DNA from: Fusibacter paucivorans
Lineage (GTDB): Bacteria; Bacillota; Clostridia; Peptostreptococcales; Acidaminobacteraceae
Length of the DNA stretch: 64,000 nucleotides
Reading direction: 5' to 3'
NCBI RefSeq assembly: GCF_018390735.1
Contig: NZ_JAHBCL010000002.1
Span: 124,001-188,000, forward strand
The position numbers were made by a program, and so were the translations under genes. Positions within the stretch are counted from its first letter, which is position 1. Each line of letters opens with the position of its first letter. Below, piece by piece: positions 35,448-44,443 of the stretch. Under the pieces are notes generated by a model that was not told where the DNA came from, did not search any database, and saw only the letters and a list, made by a program, of their open reading frames with translations.

Positions 35448-35918
35448 ATGAAATACACATCTTTTGAAACGAAATTCGGCATGATCACCGTTGTTGGCGA
35501 TGAAGAAGGGATTCAAATTGTCCATATTGAGACGCCTGAAAGTAAACGGACATTAGCATTGGCGCCGGATTGGCGGCGGGATGATTTCTTTTTTGACGAA
35601 GTGAGACGGCAGCTTGTTGAATACTTTGATGGTCAACGTAAAACATTCGATGTAAAGCTGAATCCTCAGGGAACTGTTTTTCAAAAACGCGTTTGGCATG
35701 CACTTAAAGCTATTCCATATGGTGAGACGCGAACTTATGGTGAAATTGCGGCAGCCATTGAGATGTCAACGGCAAGCCGCGCTGTAGGTGCGGCCAATGG
35801 GCGCAATCCGATTCCAATTATCATACCGTGTCATCGCGTAATCGGACAAAACGGCAAGCTCACGGGATTTGCCTTTGGCCTCGAAATGAAACGGCAGCTA
35901 CTGGGTCTTGAGCAATAG
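35448..35918 (+). CDS. ogt: O6-methylguanine-DNA methyltransferase
   Basis: A 156-residue suicide methyltransferase with the acceptor motif PIIIPCHRVIG (Cys about 126) and the Arg-finger/helix region RTYGEIAAAIEM. Start at ATG 35448 with TTGGAGG upstream. It is 61 nt after the Ada-AlkA fusion in the same orientation, so the fusion plus Ogt replaces the classical Ada (which carries both phosphotriester and O6 activities) as an inducible alkylation response. Confidence 0.93.
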   Translation: MKYTSFETKFGMITVVGDEEGIQIVHIETPESKRTLALAPDWRRDDFFFDEVRRQLVEYFDGQRKTFDVKLNPQGTVFQKRVWHALKAIPYGETRTYGEIAAAIEMSTASRAVGAANGRNPIPIIIPCHRVIGQNGKLTGFAFGLEMKRQLLGLEQ

Positions 35919-35977
35919 AAGGGAATGACCTTTTACGTAATCTTTACAGAATGGCAATGCATCATGCCGTTGATTTA

Positions 35978-36006
35978 TTGAATAAAAATCATGAGCGGGG
36001 TATAAT
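35978..36006 (+). promoter_or_regulatory. Sigma-A promoter of the J-domain gene
   Basis: TTGAAT (35978-35983), 17-bp spacer, TATAAT (36001-36006), only 21 bp before the ATG at 36028, giving a very short leader. Confidence 0.7.
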
Positions 36007-36027
36007 AGTGAAAAGAAAAAGAACTGA

Positions 36028-37185
36028 ATGGAAAACATTATGCCTCAAAGAAAAGCAAAATATCACGATAAAAACTATATTATGAATTGTATGATGCCTT
36101 CTCAACTTTTTACAGTGAAAGGCATAAAAGGTGAGTATAGAGCGCTTGCGAAAATATGGCATCCGGATGTGTCCGATGTAAAGGAAGCACTTTTTATCAT
36201 GAGTAAAATTAATGCGCTCTACAATGAGGGGCAGTTGCTGATCAGCGAAAATCGCTTTTACGAAAAAGAGCGAATCCTCAACCGCAATCGGCATAAGGAC
36301 GCGTATGAAAAAGACAAAATGGCAGCAGCAGATTGGCATACATCATTTGCTGGTGAAGATACGGCACGTTCAAATGTTCAAAAGGATCCATTTAAAAGGG
36401 CACCTCAAAAGCGCAGCAAGAAAAAGCGTACGATTGAACTCATTGCCACAAGCGGCAAATGTATACGCTTTAAGTATTTAAAACGCGTTATGATTGAACT
36501 GGGATTTATGTACGTTTCAGAAACTTACATTATGCTGGAAATTACGAAACTCAAGCTCAAAATATTTTTGGATTCACTGCACATTGTCGAAGAACAGCCT
36601 GAAAATTATTTTCATATTTCAACGCCCCAGCTCATCGACAGTTTTGAGACGACTTCACACGGATATCTCGTCTTCAAGAAAGAACGGGGCATTGAACCCA
36701 TCGTTGTTTTGGAAACGGTTATGGGCTATTTAAAACCGCTGGGATGCCGTAAAATATGTGAGGGACTGTTCTACGATTTAACAGCACTCAAACATCAGGG
36801 ACTGACGTCTACAGGATTAGACAAGGACTTGTGGTTTATAGATGTCAACACTGGAAAACTCTATAATTTCGGCTTGTTTTTCTACTTGCACGAATTTAGC
36901 TCTAAATTAAGTCGAGCGCCCAGTGAGATAACGGATATTTTAAATGCATTGCAGCCAAAAGACAATGAATCAATGATTATCGATCTCGTCAAAAAGGCAA
37001 TTATGGCATTGAGTGTCAAGAGCGGGCTTAAAAAAGATGATTTCTATTGCTGGCTCGAAGCGCTTGGCAGCGATTCGCTAGAGGCTTCGCTTGCGGAAAG
37101 TCAAGTATTCAACCGTTCAATTGCATCGGTGACAACGCATGGTTTTGACTTGGATTCTTATTACCGTGCGATTTCCTATTCATAG
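36028..37185 (+). CDS. J-domain protein with unidentified C-terminal domain
   Basis: A 385-residue cytoplasmic protein. The N-terminus holds a J domain: YRALAKIWHPDVSDV with the HPD tripeptide at residues 45-47, flanked by helices, so it should stimulate a DnaK ATPase. A basic linker (KRAPQKRSKKKR, about 123-134) leads to an about 240-residue domain. Within it DLWFIDVNTGKLYNFGLFFY (about 278-297) has the look of a kinase-like catalytic/NFG segment, but no clear Gly loop or catalytic Asp is visible, so any kinase-like fold would be inactive. It lacks the zinc and G/F regions of true DnaJ. Client and partner unknown. Own promoter; bidirectional terminator follows. Confidence 0.65.
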   Translation: MENIMPQRKAKYHDKNYIMNCMMPSQLFTVKGIKGEYRALAKIWHPDVSDVKEALFIMSKINALYNEGQLLISENRFYEKERILNRNRHKDAYEKDKMAAADWHTSFAGEDTARSNVQKDPFKRAPQKRSKKKRTIELIATSGKCIRFKYLKRVMIELGFMYVSETYIMLEITKLKLKIFLDSLHIVEEQPENYFHISTPQLIDSFETTSHGYLVFKKERGIEPIVVLETVMGYLKPLGCRKICEGLFYDLTALKHQGLTSTGLDKDLWFIDVNTGKLYNFGLFFYLHEFSSKLSRAPSEITDILNALQPKDNESMIIDLVKKAIMALSVKSGLKKDDFYCWLEALGSDSLEASLAESQVFNRSIASVTTHGFDLDSYYRAISYS

Positions 37186-37275
37186 GAATGGTATCACAAG
37201 TGAGATGATATCATACTGCAACTTACATTTTAAGATTAAACGAAAAGCTAGATTTTATCTATTGTAGGGCATAAA

Positions 37276-37312
37276 AAAAGCGCCGAAAGCCATGTTGGTT
37301 TTCAGCGCTTTT
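37276..37312. terminator. Bidirectional terminator
   Basis: AAAAGCGC (37276-37283) pairs with GCGCTTTT (37305-37312) with an inner GAAA/TTTC stem. The minus strand has the longer T-run. It lies between the J-domain gene and the convergent TPM gene. Confidence 0.85.
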
Positions 37313-37369
37313 AATCATTTTACAAACAGTGTGCGATTGAAACTTGACGGAATGGTTTTGGAATCCCTG

Positions 37370-38122
37370 TTAAAAGCTTCTGGAACTGCCGCCGCCGCCG
37401 CTTCGACCACCGCCGCCGCCGAAGCCGCCACCGCCGCCTCTGCCGCCGCCTCGCATGGATGCGTAAGCGAGCATTCGGATAATGCGGCCGCGGTTAAAGA
37501 TAATATCAAACAGCATTAAGATGAATACGATAATGCCGATAATGATTTTGCCAATCGTAATGCCGCCGCTGTCACTGGTTTCGGCAACTGGATTGTAATA
37601 AACATTCTGCGCTGCCAAATCGTCAGCGCTTAAATCGTATTCTTGATAGACTTCTTCGGCAATGGCGAGGTAAGTGCCGAGGACGCCTGCATCATAGTCA
37701 CCGGCTTTAAGGTTTTCGATAAGGTAGTCATCTTGAATCCTACCGGTTTTACCATCGTTCAAAATGCCTTCGAGACCGTATCCAACTTCGATTCGCGTCA
37801 TTCGGTCGTCCATTGCAATCAGAAGGAGAACGCCGTTGTTTTTATCGGCATCGCCAATTCCCCAATTTTGGAATAAATTATAGGCATAGTTTTCAACAGT
37901 ATCGCCTTCAAGCGAGGGGACGGTAACGACGACAATCTGAGCGCCTGAAGCGGCTTCAAGCGCTGCTGATGTTTCAATGATGGTCTGTTCAGTATCACTC
38001 GCCAAGAGATCTGCATAATCTTCTACATAGAAATCACTGGTAGGTGAAGGATAGTCAACGGCAAATGCAAAGGGCATTGCCAATATGAGTATTGCGAGCA
38101 AAACAATTAGCTTTTGCTTCAA
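37370..38122 (-). CDS. TPM-domain (YgcG-like) membrane protein
   Basis: A 250-residue protein with a signal peptide (about 1-22), an extracytoplasmic TPM domain (about 30-150; YADLLASDTEQTIIETSAAL and NGVLLLIAMDDRMTRIEVGYGLEG), one membrane helix (IGKIIIGIIVFILMLFDIIF, about 195-214) and a Gly-rich tail ending SSRSF. TPM domains include acid phosphatases and assembly factors; activity here is unknown. It follows lemA by 25 nt, the usual LemA-TPM pairing. Confidence 0.9.
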   Translation of the reverse strand: MKQKLIVLLAILILAMPFAFAVDYPSPTSDFYVEDYADLLASDTEQTIIETSAALEAASGAQIVVVTVPSLEGDTVENYAYNLFQNWGIGDADKNNGVLLLIAMDDRMTRIEVGYGLEGILNDGKTGRIQDDYLIENLKAGDYDAGVLGTYLAIAEEVYQEYDLSADDLAAQNVYYNPVAETSDSGGITIGKIIIGIIVFILMLFDIIFNRGRIIRMLAYASMRGGGRGGGGGFGGGGGRSGGGGSSRSF

Positions 38123-38147
38123 AATAACCTCCCGGTATGGTTAAGTG

Positions 38148-38717
38148 TTAATTGGTAAAGTCGACTGTTGGCACTGTTTCGGCACCTTCAGCTGCTTCAA
38201 AATAGTTGACGGTTTCAAAACCGAACATGCCGGCAAAGATGTTCATAGGGAATTGTTTAACTGAAGTATTAAAAGTCCTTGCTACACCGTTGTAAGACTG
38301 CCTAGCGACAGCAATGCGATTTTCAGTGCCTGCCAGTTCATCTGAAAGCTGTATAAAGTTTTCATTGGACTTGAGTTCTGGATAACTTTCAGAAATTGCG
38401 AGGAGCCTTGACAACGAAGAAGACAGTGCCGCATCGGCCTCGGCTTTTTCTGTGATGCCTGTGGCACCAATCAATTTAGAACGTGCATCGGCAACGTTTT
38501 CGAATATTTCTTTTTCTTGTGAAGCATAGCCTTTAACCGTTTCAACAAGATTTGGAATCAAATCGTTTCTGCGCTGCAGTTGATTTTCAATTTGACTTTC
38601 CGCTTCATTGACCTGTTCGCTTAGAGAGACCAGTGCGTTATATTTGGAAATGATTGACCCGCCAATTGCGAAGATGACGAGTACGATGACGAGCAGTACG
38701 ATCATGCTTTTTTTCAT
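38148..38717 (-). CDS. lemA: LemA family protein
   Basis: A 189-residue membrane-anchored coiled protein with one N-terminal helix (MIVLLVIVLVIFAIGGSII), then EAESQIENQLQRRNDLIPNLVETVKGYA, the LemA hallmark (quoted in part), and a C-terminal FPMNIFAGMFGF. AGGTGAATT precedes the ATG. A TATAAT on the minus strand near 38757-38762 may be the -10. Works with the TPM protein encoded next; molecular function of the pair is not established. Confidence 0.93.
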   Translation of the reverse strand: MKKSMIVLLVIVLVIFAIGGSIISKYNALVSLSEQVNEAESQIENQLQRRNDLIPNLVETVKGYASQEKEIFENVADARSKLIGATGITEKAEADAALSSSLSRLLAISESYPELKSNENFIQLSDELAGTENRIAVARQSYNGVARTFNTSVKQFPMNIFAGMFGFETVNYFEAAEGAETVPTVDFTN

Positions 38718-38994
38718 AATTCACCTCAATAAGTATTTGTAATGTTTACATCATTTATTATACTGAACGAAAGTTAAAAAACTGTTAATAAAAGCCTTAA
38801 AAAACATTAAACAGCGAAATATTGATTGGTGTGCCTCTATATAGAAGGGTAAAATGTTGCTGGGGAAGAGTAAAAAATTGATATAAGACGTGTATTGTTG
38901 CATCTCAATGTCGCTCACTGAGCATGATATTAAAGAATATAAGCTATAAGTCCTATGTTTATATGCTTTTCGATTGACAAGCGAAAGGCAAAAC

Positions 38995-39101
38995 ATTAAA
39001 ATTGACACAGGGAAACGAGAGTCTTTACCACAATTAAATGAATTGAGCAAAGCAGCTCTATGCCATCTATAAAGAGAAATGGCATAGAGTTTTTTGTTTT
39101 T
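38995..39101 (+). promoter_or_regulatory. Structured leader with terminator upstream of chemoreceptor gene
   Basis: No gene in 38718-39217. From about 38995 small hairpins follow one another: GAC/GTC (39004-39023), CAATT/AATTG (39031-39045) and GAGC/GCTC (39045-39058). The last competes with a strong terminator whose arms CTCTATGCCAT (39056-39066) and ATGGCATAGAG (39079-39089) are perfect and followed by TTTTTTGTTTTT. No plus-strand gene lies upstream, so the terminator looks like an attenuator for the chemoreceptor. The core ACAGGGAAAC and GCAAAGC weakly recall cyclic-di-GMP-I riboswitches, but the GNRA hairpin is absent. Confidence 0.45.
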
Positions 39102-39217
39102 AAATGTGTTGAGGAAAAATGGTGACTGATATTCACCATAAGAGAGAAATGAAGGGCAAATGTACGGTATTGTTCCAAACAAATGGGCAAATAAAGAGAG
39201 ATAAAGGAGATGAAGTC

Positions 39218-41398
39218 ATGAATATCGTTAGAAGAAAGCTCTCGTTTTTCCTAAACCCGGGGCTAAAAGGTCATACAGAAAACACATTCAACGGCATCGC
39301 AAAAGGCAGGGAAAAAGCACTATACAATTGGTTTGATGATTCTTGGACGGCTATGATGCTCACTGTTAAGCGCTTGCTCGTCGAACCATCAAACCTTACG
39401 AAGGAAACGTCATCGGCATTAAACAATTGCTTAAAGCAGCAGCATGCACTTTTTAGTGATTTTTCAGAACTTTTTGTCGCGAATGCCAAACAAACGGTTA
39501 TTGCATCGACGCATGCATCACACATGGGGAAAAAAATTAATAAACCCTATGTGAGCGCATTTGGGAGTGCGCCCTATATGTATGGTCCCTATGCAGATGA
39601 AGATACCATGACGGTAAAGCACTTTAATTCACGATTTTCAGATGAGATCACGCTGATGTTTATTCAGCCGATTCCGGTAGAGGATGCCGTATTCTACTTA
39701 TGTGGAAGGGTTCCGAATGATGTGATGAGCGATGTGCTTCAAGATGAAGATGCCCATGTTTATAAAGAATCAGGAGACAACTATTTGTTTATGATTCAGA
39801 ATAAACGCGGTATACCTAAAGGCAGTGCCATTTCAAGGAGTCGTTTTGAAGACAACGCTTTTACGCTTGGCGACAATTTAAAAGACGGCATTCGAACCAA
39901 TGGTTTTGGGACGGTAAAAGTAAAAAAATATACAGAATTTGAGATTGTTTTTAACGACCCAGCGACGGATAAACTGCATGAAGGCGTACAAAAGACAATT
40001 GATAATGGCGAAAATTTGAATGCATGGCCGGGTTATCCGGAATATCGTCATATTGATGTTGGCGGCAAGGGGATTACAATAAGGCCGCCGCATACAGATG
40101 AAATCTGGGGCCTTCTATGTGAGGGCGATATTGATGAAATCTATAAATACAGAAGTCTCAATTTGAAATTTTTACTGGCGCTTGGTTTTTTGTATGCATT
40201 GATTCTGATTGTCGGCAGTGCTGCTGGTACGATGCTTCACGGAAGCGAAAGCATACGCATGATCGTAGAATGGTTGCTGCTCTTGTTAAGTGCTGTTGTG
40301 ACGCTGAATATATTGGCGATTAGGCCGTTGAGCGATACGATTGGTCTTGTCAATGAAATTGCAGAGGGTGAAGGTGATTTGACGAAGCGCGTCAAAAGCA
40401 ATAAATACGATCAGATGGGTGAACTGTCAAAGTGGTTTAACAAGTTTATCAACAACCAGATGAATATTATTAAACGCATTAAATTTGCAACCAATATTTC
40501 AAAGTTTTCTGTGGATGAAATGGAAAAACTCATGGGAGATATCAATGATAACTCAACGCAAATTGACGGCACAATGCAAAATGTGCTTCATGTATTAGAA
40601 CAATCCACAACGGATTTAAACCATATGAAAACGGATTTTGGAAAATTGAGCAAATCCATTGATGATGTTAATCAGACTATCTTGGAAGCAACCAGCCAAA
40701 TGCAGTACATTAATAAAAATGCACTAGACAGCAAGGAAATTTCAATGGAAACGTTTAAGATTATGTCTGAAATCGTCGGTGAGATTCAAGAGACGACACA
40801 GTCGATTAATCAATTAAAAAAGTATGCTTTTGAAATTAACGAAGTGATTGATATCATTGGCAATATTTCGAGTCAGACAAAGCTGTTGGCACTTAATGCA
40901 TCCATTGAAGCTGCAAGGGCAGGGGAACACGGTCGCGGTTTTGCCGTCGTTGCTGATGAAATTGGTACGCTTGCTGAAATGACAATGGATTCAACGAAAA
41001 AAATATCGGAGAAAATTGTGAATATTCAAGATGAAGTCAATGTAAATACCGGCAATATTCTTCAAATCAGCGATCGTATTAATGCAGGCAGCGACAGCGT
41101 TAACAAGACGATTGACAGTTTTTCTCAAATTCAGCTGGATATCGATAAAGTCACAGGTGATATTACGGCATTGTCTAAACAGATGAAGGCGGATACAAAG
41201 CTTATTGGAGATATATTACAGGCCCAGGATCGGTTTATCGACAGTTTTGAGCGCAAATCATCCGAGGCGCAAAGCGACAGTAAACGTATGATGCGAGCGC
41301 TTGAAAGCAATAGTCTCAATTTGCAGCAAGTAAAGGAAACGCTTAATTATACGGCATCCAACATGTATGCGATTGTTAGTCAATTTACCATTGAGTAG
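39218..41398 (+). CDS. Methyl-accepting chemotaxis protein with large N-terminal region before the membrane helices
   Basis: A 726-residue chemoreceptor. There is no N-terminal membrane helix: about 310 residues of unknown, probably cytoplasmic domain come first. Two close membrane helices follow (about 315-365, [18 protein letters not shown] and [15 protein letters not shown]), then HAMP and the signalling domain with the tip [21 protein letters not shown] (quoted in part) and [19 protein letters not shown] at 39218 follows AAAGGAG. The gene is alone, behind an attenuator-like leader. Signal unknown; the layout suggests sensing inside the cell. Confidence 0.88.
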   Translation: MNIVRRKLSFFLNPGLKGHTENTFNGIAKGREKALYNWFDDSWTAMMLTVKRLLVEPSNLTKETSSALNNCLKQQHALFSDFSELFVANAKQTVIASTHASHMGKKINKPYVSAFGSAPYMYGPYADEDTMTVKHFNSRFSDEITLMFIQPIPVEDAVFYLCGRVPNDVMSDVLQDEDAHVYKESGDNYLFMIQNKRGIPKGSAISRSRFEDNAFTLGDNLKDGIRTNGFGTVKVKKYTEFEIVFNDPATDKLHEGVQKTIDNGENLNAWPGYPEYRHIDVGGKGITIRPPHTDEIWGLLCEGDIDEIYKYRSLNLKFLLALGFLYALILIVGSAAGTMLHGSESIRMIVEWLLLLLSAVVTLNILAIRPLSDTIGLVNEIAEGEGDLTKRVKSNKYDQMGELSKWFNKFINNQMNIIKRIKFATNISKFSVDEMEKLMGDINDNSTQIDGTMQNVLHVLEQSTTDLNHMKTDFGKLSKSIDDVNQTILEATSQMQYINKNALDSKEISMETFKIMSEIVGEIQETTQSINQLKKYAFEINEVIDIIGNISSQTKLLALNASIEAARAGEHGRGFAVVADEIGTLAEMTMDSTKKISEKIVNIQDEVNVNTGNILQISDRINAGSDSVNKTIDSFSQIQLDIDKVTGDITALSKQMKADTKLIGDILQAQDRFIDSFERKSSEAQSDSKRMMRALESNSLNLQQVKETLNYTASNMYAIVSQFTIE

Positions 41399-41467
41399 TA
41401 GATCGCAATGAGGCAATAGCAGCAGCTGGACCATATGTATCGTATGATAATAGAATAATGGATAAAA

Positions 41468-41510
41468 GAAACCAGCTTTTGAGGCGTGCTAATCGCAAAA
41501 GGCTGGTTTC
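41468..41510 (+). terminator. Terminator after the chemoreceptor
   Basis: GAAACCAGC (41468-41476) pairs with GCTGGTTTC (41502-41510), with inner TTTTG/CAAAA pairing. The T tract is weak. Confidence 0.65.
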
Positions 41511-41528
41511 TCGATGTTCATTGTTATA

Positions 41529-41576
41529 GAAGTGATGCTGGAAGTGATGCTGGAAGTGATGCTGGAAGTGATGCTG
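41529..41576. repeat. Four perfect copies of a 12-bp tandem repeat
   Basis: GAAGTGATGCTG occurs four times without change in the gap 41399-41734. No gene is seen in that gap; the rest holds the terminator before and a promoter after. Confidence 0.9.
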
Positions 41577-41620
41577 CGGACTAGATTAGTACAATGTAGG
41601 GGCGGGTTCTTTACAGCGAT

Positions 41621-41650
41621 TTGACTTCGCGGTAAACTGAGTAATAAGAT
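41621..41650 (+). promoter_or_regulatory. Possible promoter of pxpABC
   Basis: TTGACT (41621-41626), 18-bp spacer, TAAGAT (41645-41650), 85 bp before the pxpA start. Confidence 0.4.
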
Positions 41651-41734
41651 AAAATGTGTTTTCGATCAAGGGGTATATATTAGATAAATGCAGGATGAAT
41701 GCTTCTCGTTGAGAACGGCTAAGGAGTGGATACA

Positions 41735-42460
41735 ATGAAGATTGATATTAACAGTGATGTAGGTGAGAGTTTTGGCATTTATACCTTGGGCAATGATGCT
41801 GCGTTGATGCCCTATATTACATCGGCAAATATTGCATGTGGTTTTCATGCCGGCGATCCATTCGTGATGAAGCGAACGGTTGCACTGGCTTTGAAACATT
41901 ACGTTAAAATTGGGGCGCATCCCGGTTTCGATGATCTTGCTGGATTTGGCAGAAAGACAATGAATATATCGCCTGCTGAAGTTGGACCGCTCATGCATTA
42001 TCAAATTGGTGCGCTTTACGGTATCGTTCGGGCGCAAGGCGGAGAATTACACCATGTTAAGCCGCATGGTGCGCTTTATAATATGGCTGTTAAATCAGAT
42101 GTGCTGGCAGAGGCTGTTGTCGTGGCCGTTAAGGCATTTAATCCGGCGCTTTTTCTTTATGGTTTACCCAATAGTGCTCTTGAAAGAGCAGCACATAAAT
42201 ATGATTTACCATTTAAAGCGGAAATTTATGCTGATCGGAATTTGACGGATGAAGGGATGTTGGTACCTCGGGATGCGTCAAATGCGATGATTCATGATGT
42301 CGACGTCAGCGCGGAGCAAATTATGCGCGTTATTGAAGAAGGCTGTGCGTTAAGTGTGCATGGTAAATGTATACCAATGCGTGGCGAAACAGTATGTGTA
42401 CATGGTGATAATCCTGCAGCGGTGACATTCGCCAAGACGCTTTATGCACGCTTGAAATAG
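41735..42460 (+). CDS. pxpA: 5-oxoprolinase subunit A (LamB/YcsF family)
   Basis: A 241-residue subunit of the prokaryotic ATP-dependent 5-oxoprolinase, which opens pyroglutamate to glutamate. The opening DINSDVGESFG, NIACGFHAGDP, GAHPGFDDLAGFGR and HVKPHGALYNMA are family hallmarks. ATG at 41735 lies 8 nt after AAGGAG. The three subunit genes follow each other, though 132 nt separates pxpA from pxpB. Imported peptides processed by the nearby peptidases could supply pyroglutamate; that link is inference. Confidence 0.94.
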   Translation: MKIDINSDVGESFGIYTLGNDAALMPYITSANIACGFHAGDPFVMKRTVALALKHYVKIGAHPGFDDLAGFGRKTMNISPAEVGPLMHYQIGALYGIVRAQGGELHHVKPHGALYNMAVKSDVLAEAVVVAVKAFNPALFLYGLPNSALERAAHKYDLPFKAEIYADRNLTDEGMLVPRDASNAMIHDVDVSAEQIMRVIEEGCALSVHGKCIPMRGETVCVHGDNPAAVTFAKTLYARLK

Positions 42461-42592
42461 ATGTTTTGGGAATGTTCCGGGTGAGTGTTTAAAAATTGGG
42501 AATAGGAACATCTGATAGAAAACACTTGAATGGATCGTTTGAACAACCACTGGAAAGTGGTTACGATTTAAGATAACAGACTGGGGCGCAGT

Positions 42593-43309
42593 ATGATGAA
42601 AAAAATTGAAATAATGACAGAAAGTGAGTCGATGCTGCTCATTCGATGGCAATCAGTCATCGATGTATCATTAAACCAGCAAGTGCATCACACAGCACAA
42701 GCAATTCGTACGGTATTTAATGAATCGATACGCGATGTTATTCCGGCCTATCATAGTATTGCGGTGATCGTTGATCCTCTGGAGACTTCCGTGAGCTCAC
42801 TTTGTGATGCCGTCGAAGCATTTCTGCTTACATTTGATGAAGTGATGATACAGCATACCATACGTAAGCTTTATATTCCGGTGTGTTACGAAGGTGATTA
42901 TGCACCGGATATGGATGAACTTAGCCAATACGCACAGATGATGCCGGATGAAGTTGTAAAGCGCCATACGGCGCCAGACTATCCAGTTTACATGATTGGC
43001 TTTTTGCCTGGATTTCCATATTTAGGCGGTCTTGATGAAAAGCTTCATATGCCAAGAAAAGAGCGGCCTAGGAAAGCTATTGCAGCGGGTTCGGTAGGCA
43101 TCGCAGGTGGACAGACCGGCATTTATCCGCTTCAAAGCCCGGGCGGCTGGCAGCTGATTGGCAGAACCCCTATAAAACTTTTTGATGTGGCGGCACTTTC
43201 GCCTTCGTGTATTCACGCAGGCGACGTGGTAAGGTTTGTCGCTATTTCTGAACAGGATTATGATGCGATAGAGAAAGGTAAAAAAAGATGGGATCTATAC
43301 ACGTTGTAA
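42593..43309 (+). CDS. pxpB: 5-oxoprolinase subunit B (KipI family)
   Basis: A 238-residue allophanate-hydrolase-subunit-1-like protein with the cyclophilin-like motif GFLPGFPYLGGLDEKLHMPR and the C-terminal GSVGIAGGQTGIYPLQSPGGW (quoted in part). Works with PxpC in the ATP-dependent step. It overlaps pxpC by 22 nt. Its B. subtilis relative KipI also binds the sporulation kinase KinA; nothing in this window shows that role. Confidence 0.94.
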   Translation: MMKKIEIMTESESMLLIRWQSVIDVSLNQQVHHTAQAIRTVFNESIRDVIPAYHSIAVIVDPLETSVSSLCDAVEAFLLTFDEVMIQHTIRKLYIPVCYEGDYAPDMDELSQYAQMMPDEVVKRHTAPDYPVYMIGFLPGFPYLGGLDEKLHMPRKERPRKAIAAGSVGIAGGQTGIYPLQSPGGWQLIGRTPIKLFDVAALSPSCIHAGDVVRFVAISEQDYDAIEKGKKRWDLYTL

Positions 43310-44331
43310 ATGCAGGCGGAATGGTCACGGTTCAAGACATGGGGCGATATGGCTATCAGTCGCTGGGGGTACCTGTCAGCGGTGCAATGGATACGAATGC
43401 CCTTAAAATTGCCAATCGTCTCGTAGGAAATGATGATGGTGAAGCGTGTTTGGAATTTGTGATGACAGGTGGTCAATACCATTTCAGTACTGATACGGCG
43501 GTAGCGCTGACCGGTGCTGATATGGATTTCAAAGTAAATGACCGGACAGTACCAATGTATGAGACGCTTTATCTCCATCAGGGTGATGAACTAACGGCAA
43601 ATTACGCCAAAATGGGCGTTTATGCCTATATGGCGGTTTCGGGTGGCATTGATGTGCCCAAGGTACTTGGAAGTCGATCCACTTTCATAAGAGGGCGATT
43701 TGGCGGTGTAGAAGGACGGGCGCTGAGGCCTGGCGATCAATTGCCGCTTATTGATACGGCAATGCCCAAATACTTAAAAATGCCAAATTCGCTGGTTAAA
43801 ATACCTTATGAGGAAAGAACGGTGCATTTTACACCTTCTTCAGTTGACCGTGAGCAGTGCGCATCCTATCATCAGTTATTTCAAAAAAATGATTATCGCA
43901 TTGACGCGATGTCTGATCGAATGGGGTATCGACTTTCAGGTGATGCGATTCAAATGATGGGCGGCAATGACATGCTGTCAGTGCCGGTGGGGGCTGGCAC
44001 AATACAGCTTCCTGGTAATGGACAACCAATTGTCCTGTTGGCGGATCGTCAAACAACGGGTGGGTACAGACAGCTTGGTCAAATATGGACATCGGATATG
44101 TCGTATTTCGTTCAGCAGCAGGCTGGTAGCCGCATACGGTTTTGCGCCGGAGCGATATCGGCAGCTCGGGCGCAATTAAAGGCCTATGAGGATGCGTTAA
44201 CGGCTTTTTTTTCAAATTCGCCATCCAAGAAAGTAAAAAATGCGGCACCAAAACGGTACCGCATTACCATAGCCAATAAGACATATCAGGTTGTTGTCCA
44301 GCCATTAAATTCTGATGAGTCTATCTTTTAA
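43288..44331 (+). CDS. pxpC: 5-oxoprolinase subunit C (KipA/biotin-dependent carboxyltransferase family)
   Basis: A 347-residue subunit. It opens with TVQDMGRYGYQSLGVPVSGAMD, and LADRQTTGGYRQLGQI and AVSGGIDVPKVLGSRST are visible, all typical of KipA/allophanate hydrolase subunit 2. ATG at 43288 lies inside the end of pxpB. Completes the oxoprolinase complex. Converges on the chemoreceptor gene at 44444 with no strong terminator seen. Confidence 0.94.
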   Translation: MGSIHVVNAGGMVTVQDMGRYGYQSLGVPVSGAMDTNALKIANRLVGNDDGEACLEFVMTGGQYHFSTDTAVALTGADMDFKVNDRTVPMYETLYLHQGDELTANYAKMGVYAYMAVSGGIDVPKVLGSRSTFIRGRFGGVEGRALRPGDQLPLIDTAMPKYLKMPNSLVKIPYEERTVHFTPSSVDREQCASYHQLFQKNDYRIDAMSDRMGYRLSGDAIQMMGGNDMLSVPVGAGTIQLPGNGQPIVLLADRQTTGGYRQLGQIWTSDMSYFVQQQAGSRIRFCAGAISAARAQLKAYEDALTAFFSNSPSKKVKNAAPKRYRITIANKTYQVVVQPLNSDESIF

Positions 44332-44443
44332 AGCTATTCTGACTGATCTATCTGTGCAAAGCTTCAACATTAGATTTAAATGAGATCATGATGTCATTAC
44401 TTTAAACAGTACTTTATACATTACTTTAAATAAGCGGCAATCG

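Noticed and set aside
37292-37519. Plus-strand Ala-rich frame opposite the TPM gene
   Set aside because: It mirrors the Gly-rich tail of the TPM protein; GGC/GCC repeats give an open frame on both strands.
38995-39101. Firm call of a cyclic-di-GMP-I riboswitch
   Set aside because: Only two short words match. The GNRA-capped hairpin and GGGACGCAAAG core are missing, so it is left as an unclassified leader.
38751-39182. Minus-strand frame of 143 codons upstream of lemA
   Set aside because: No ribosome site, odd composition, and it crosses the terminator hairpin at 39056-39101, which belongs to the plus-strand leader.
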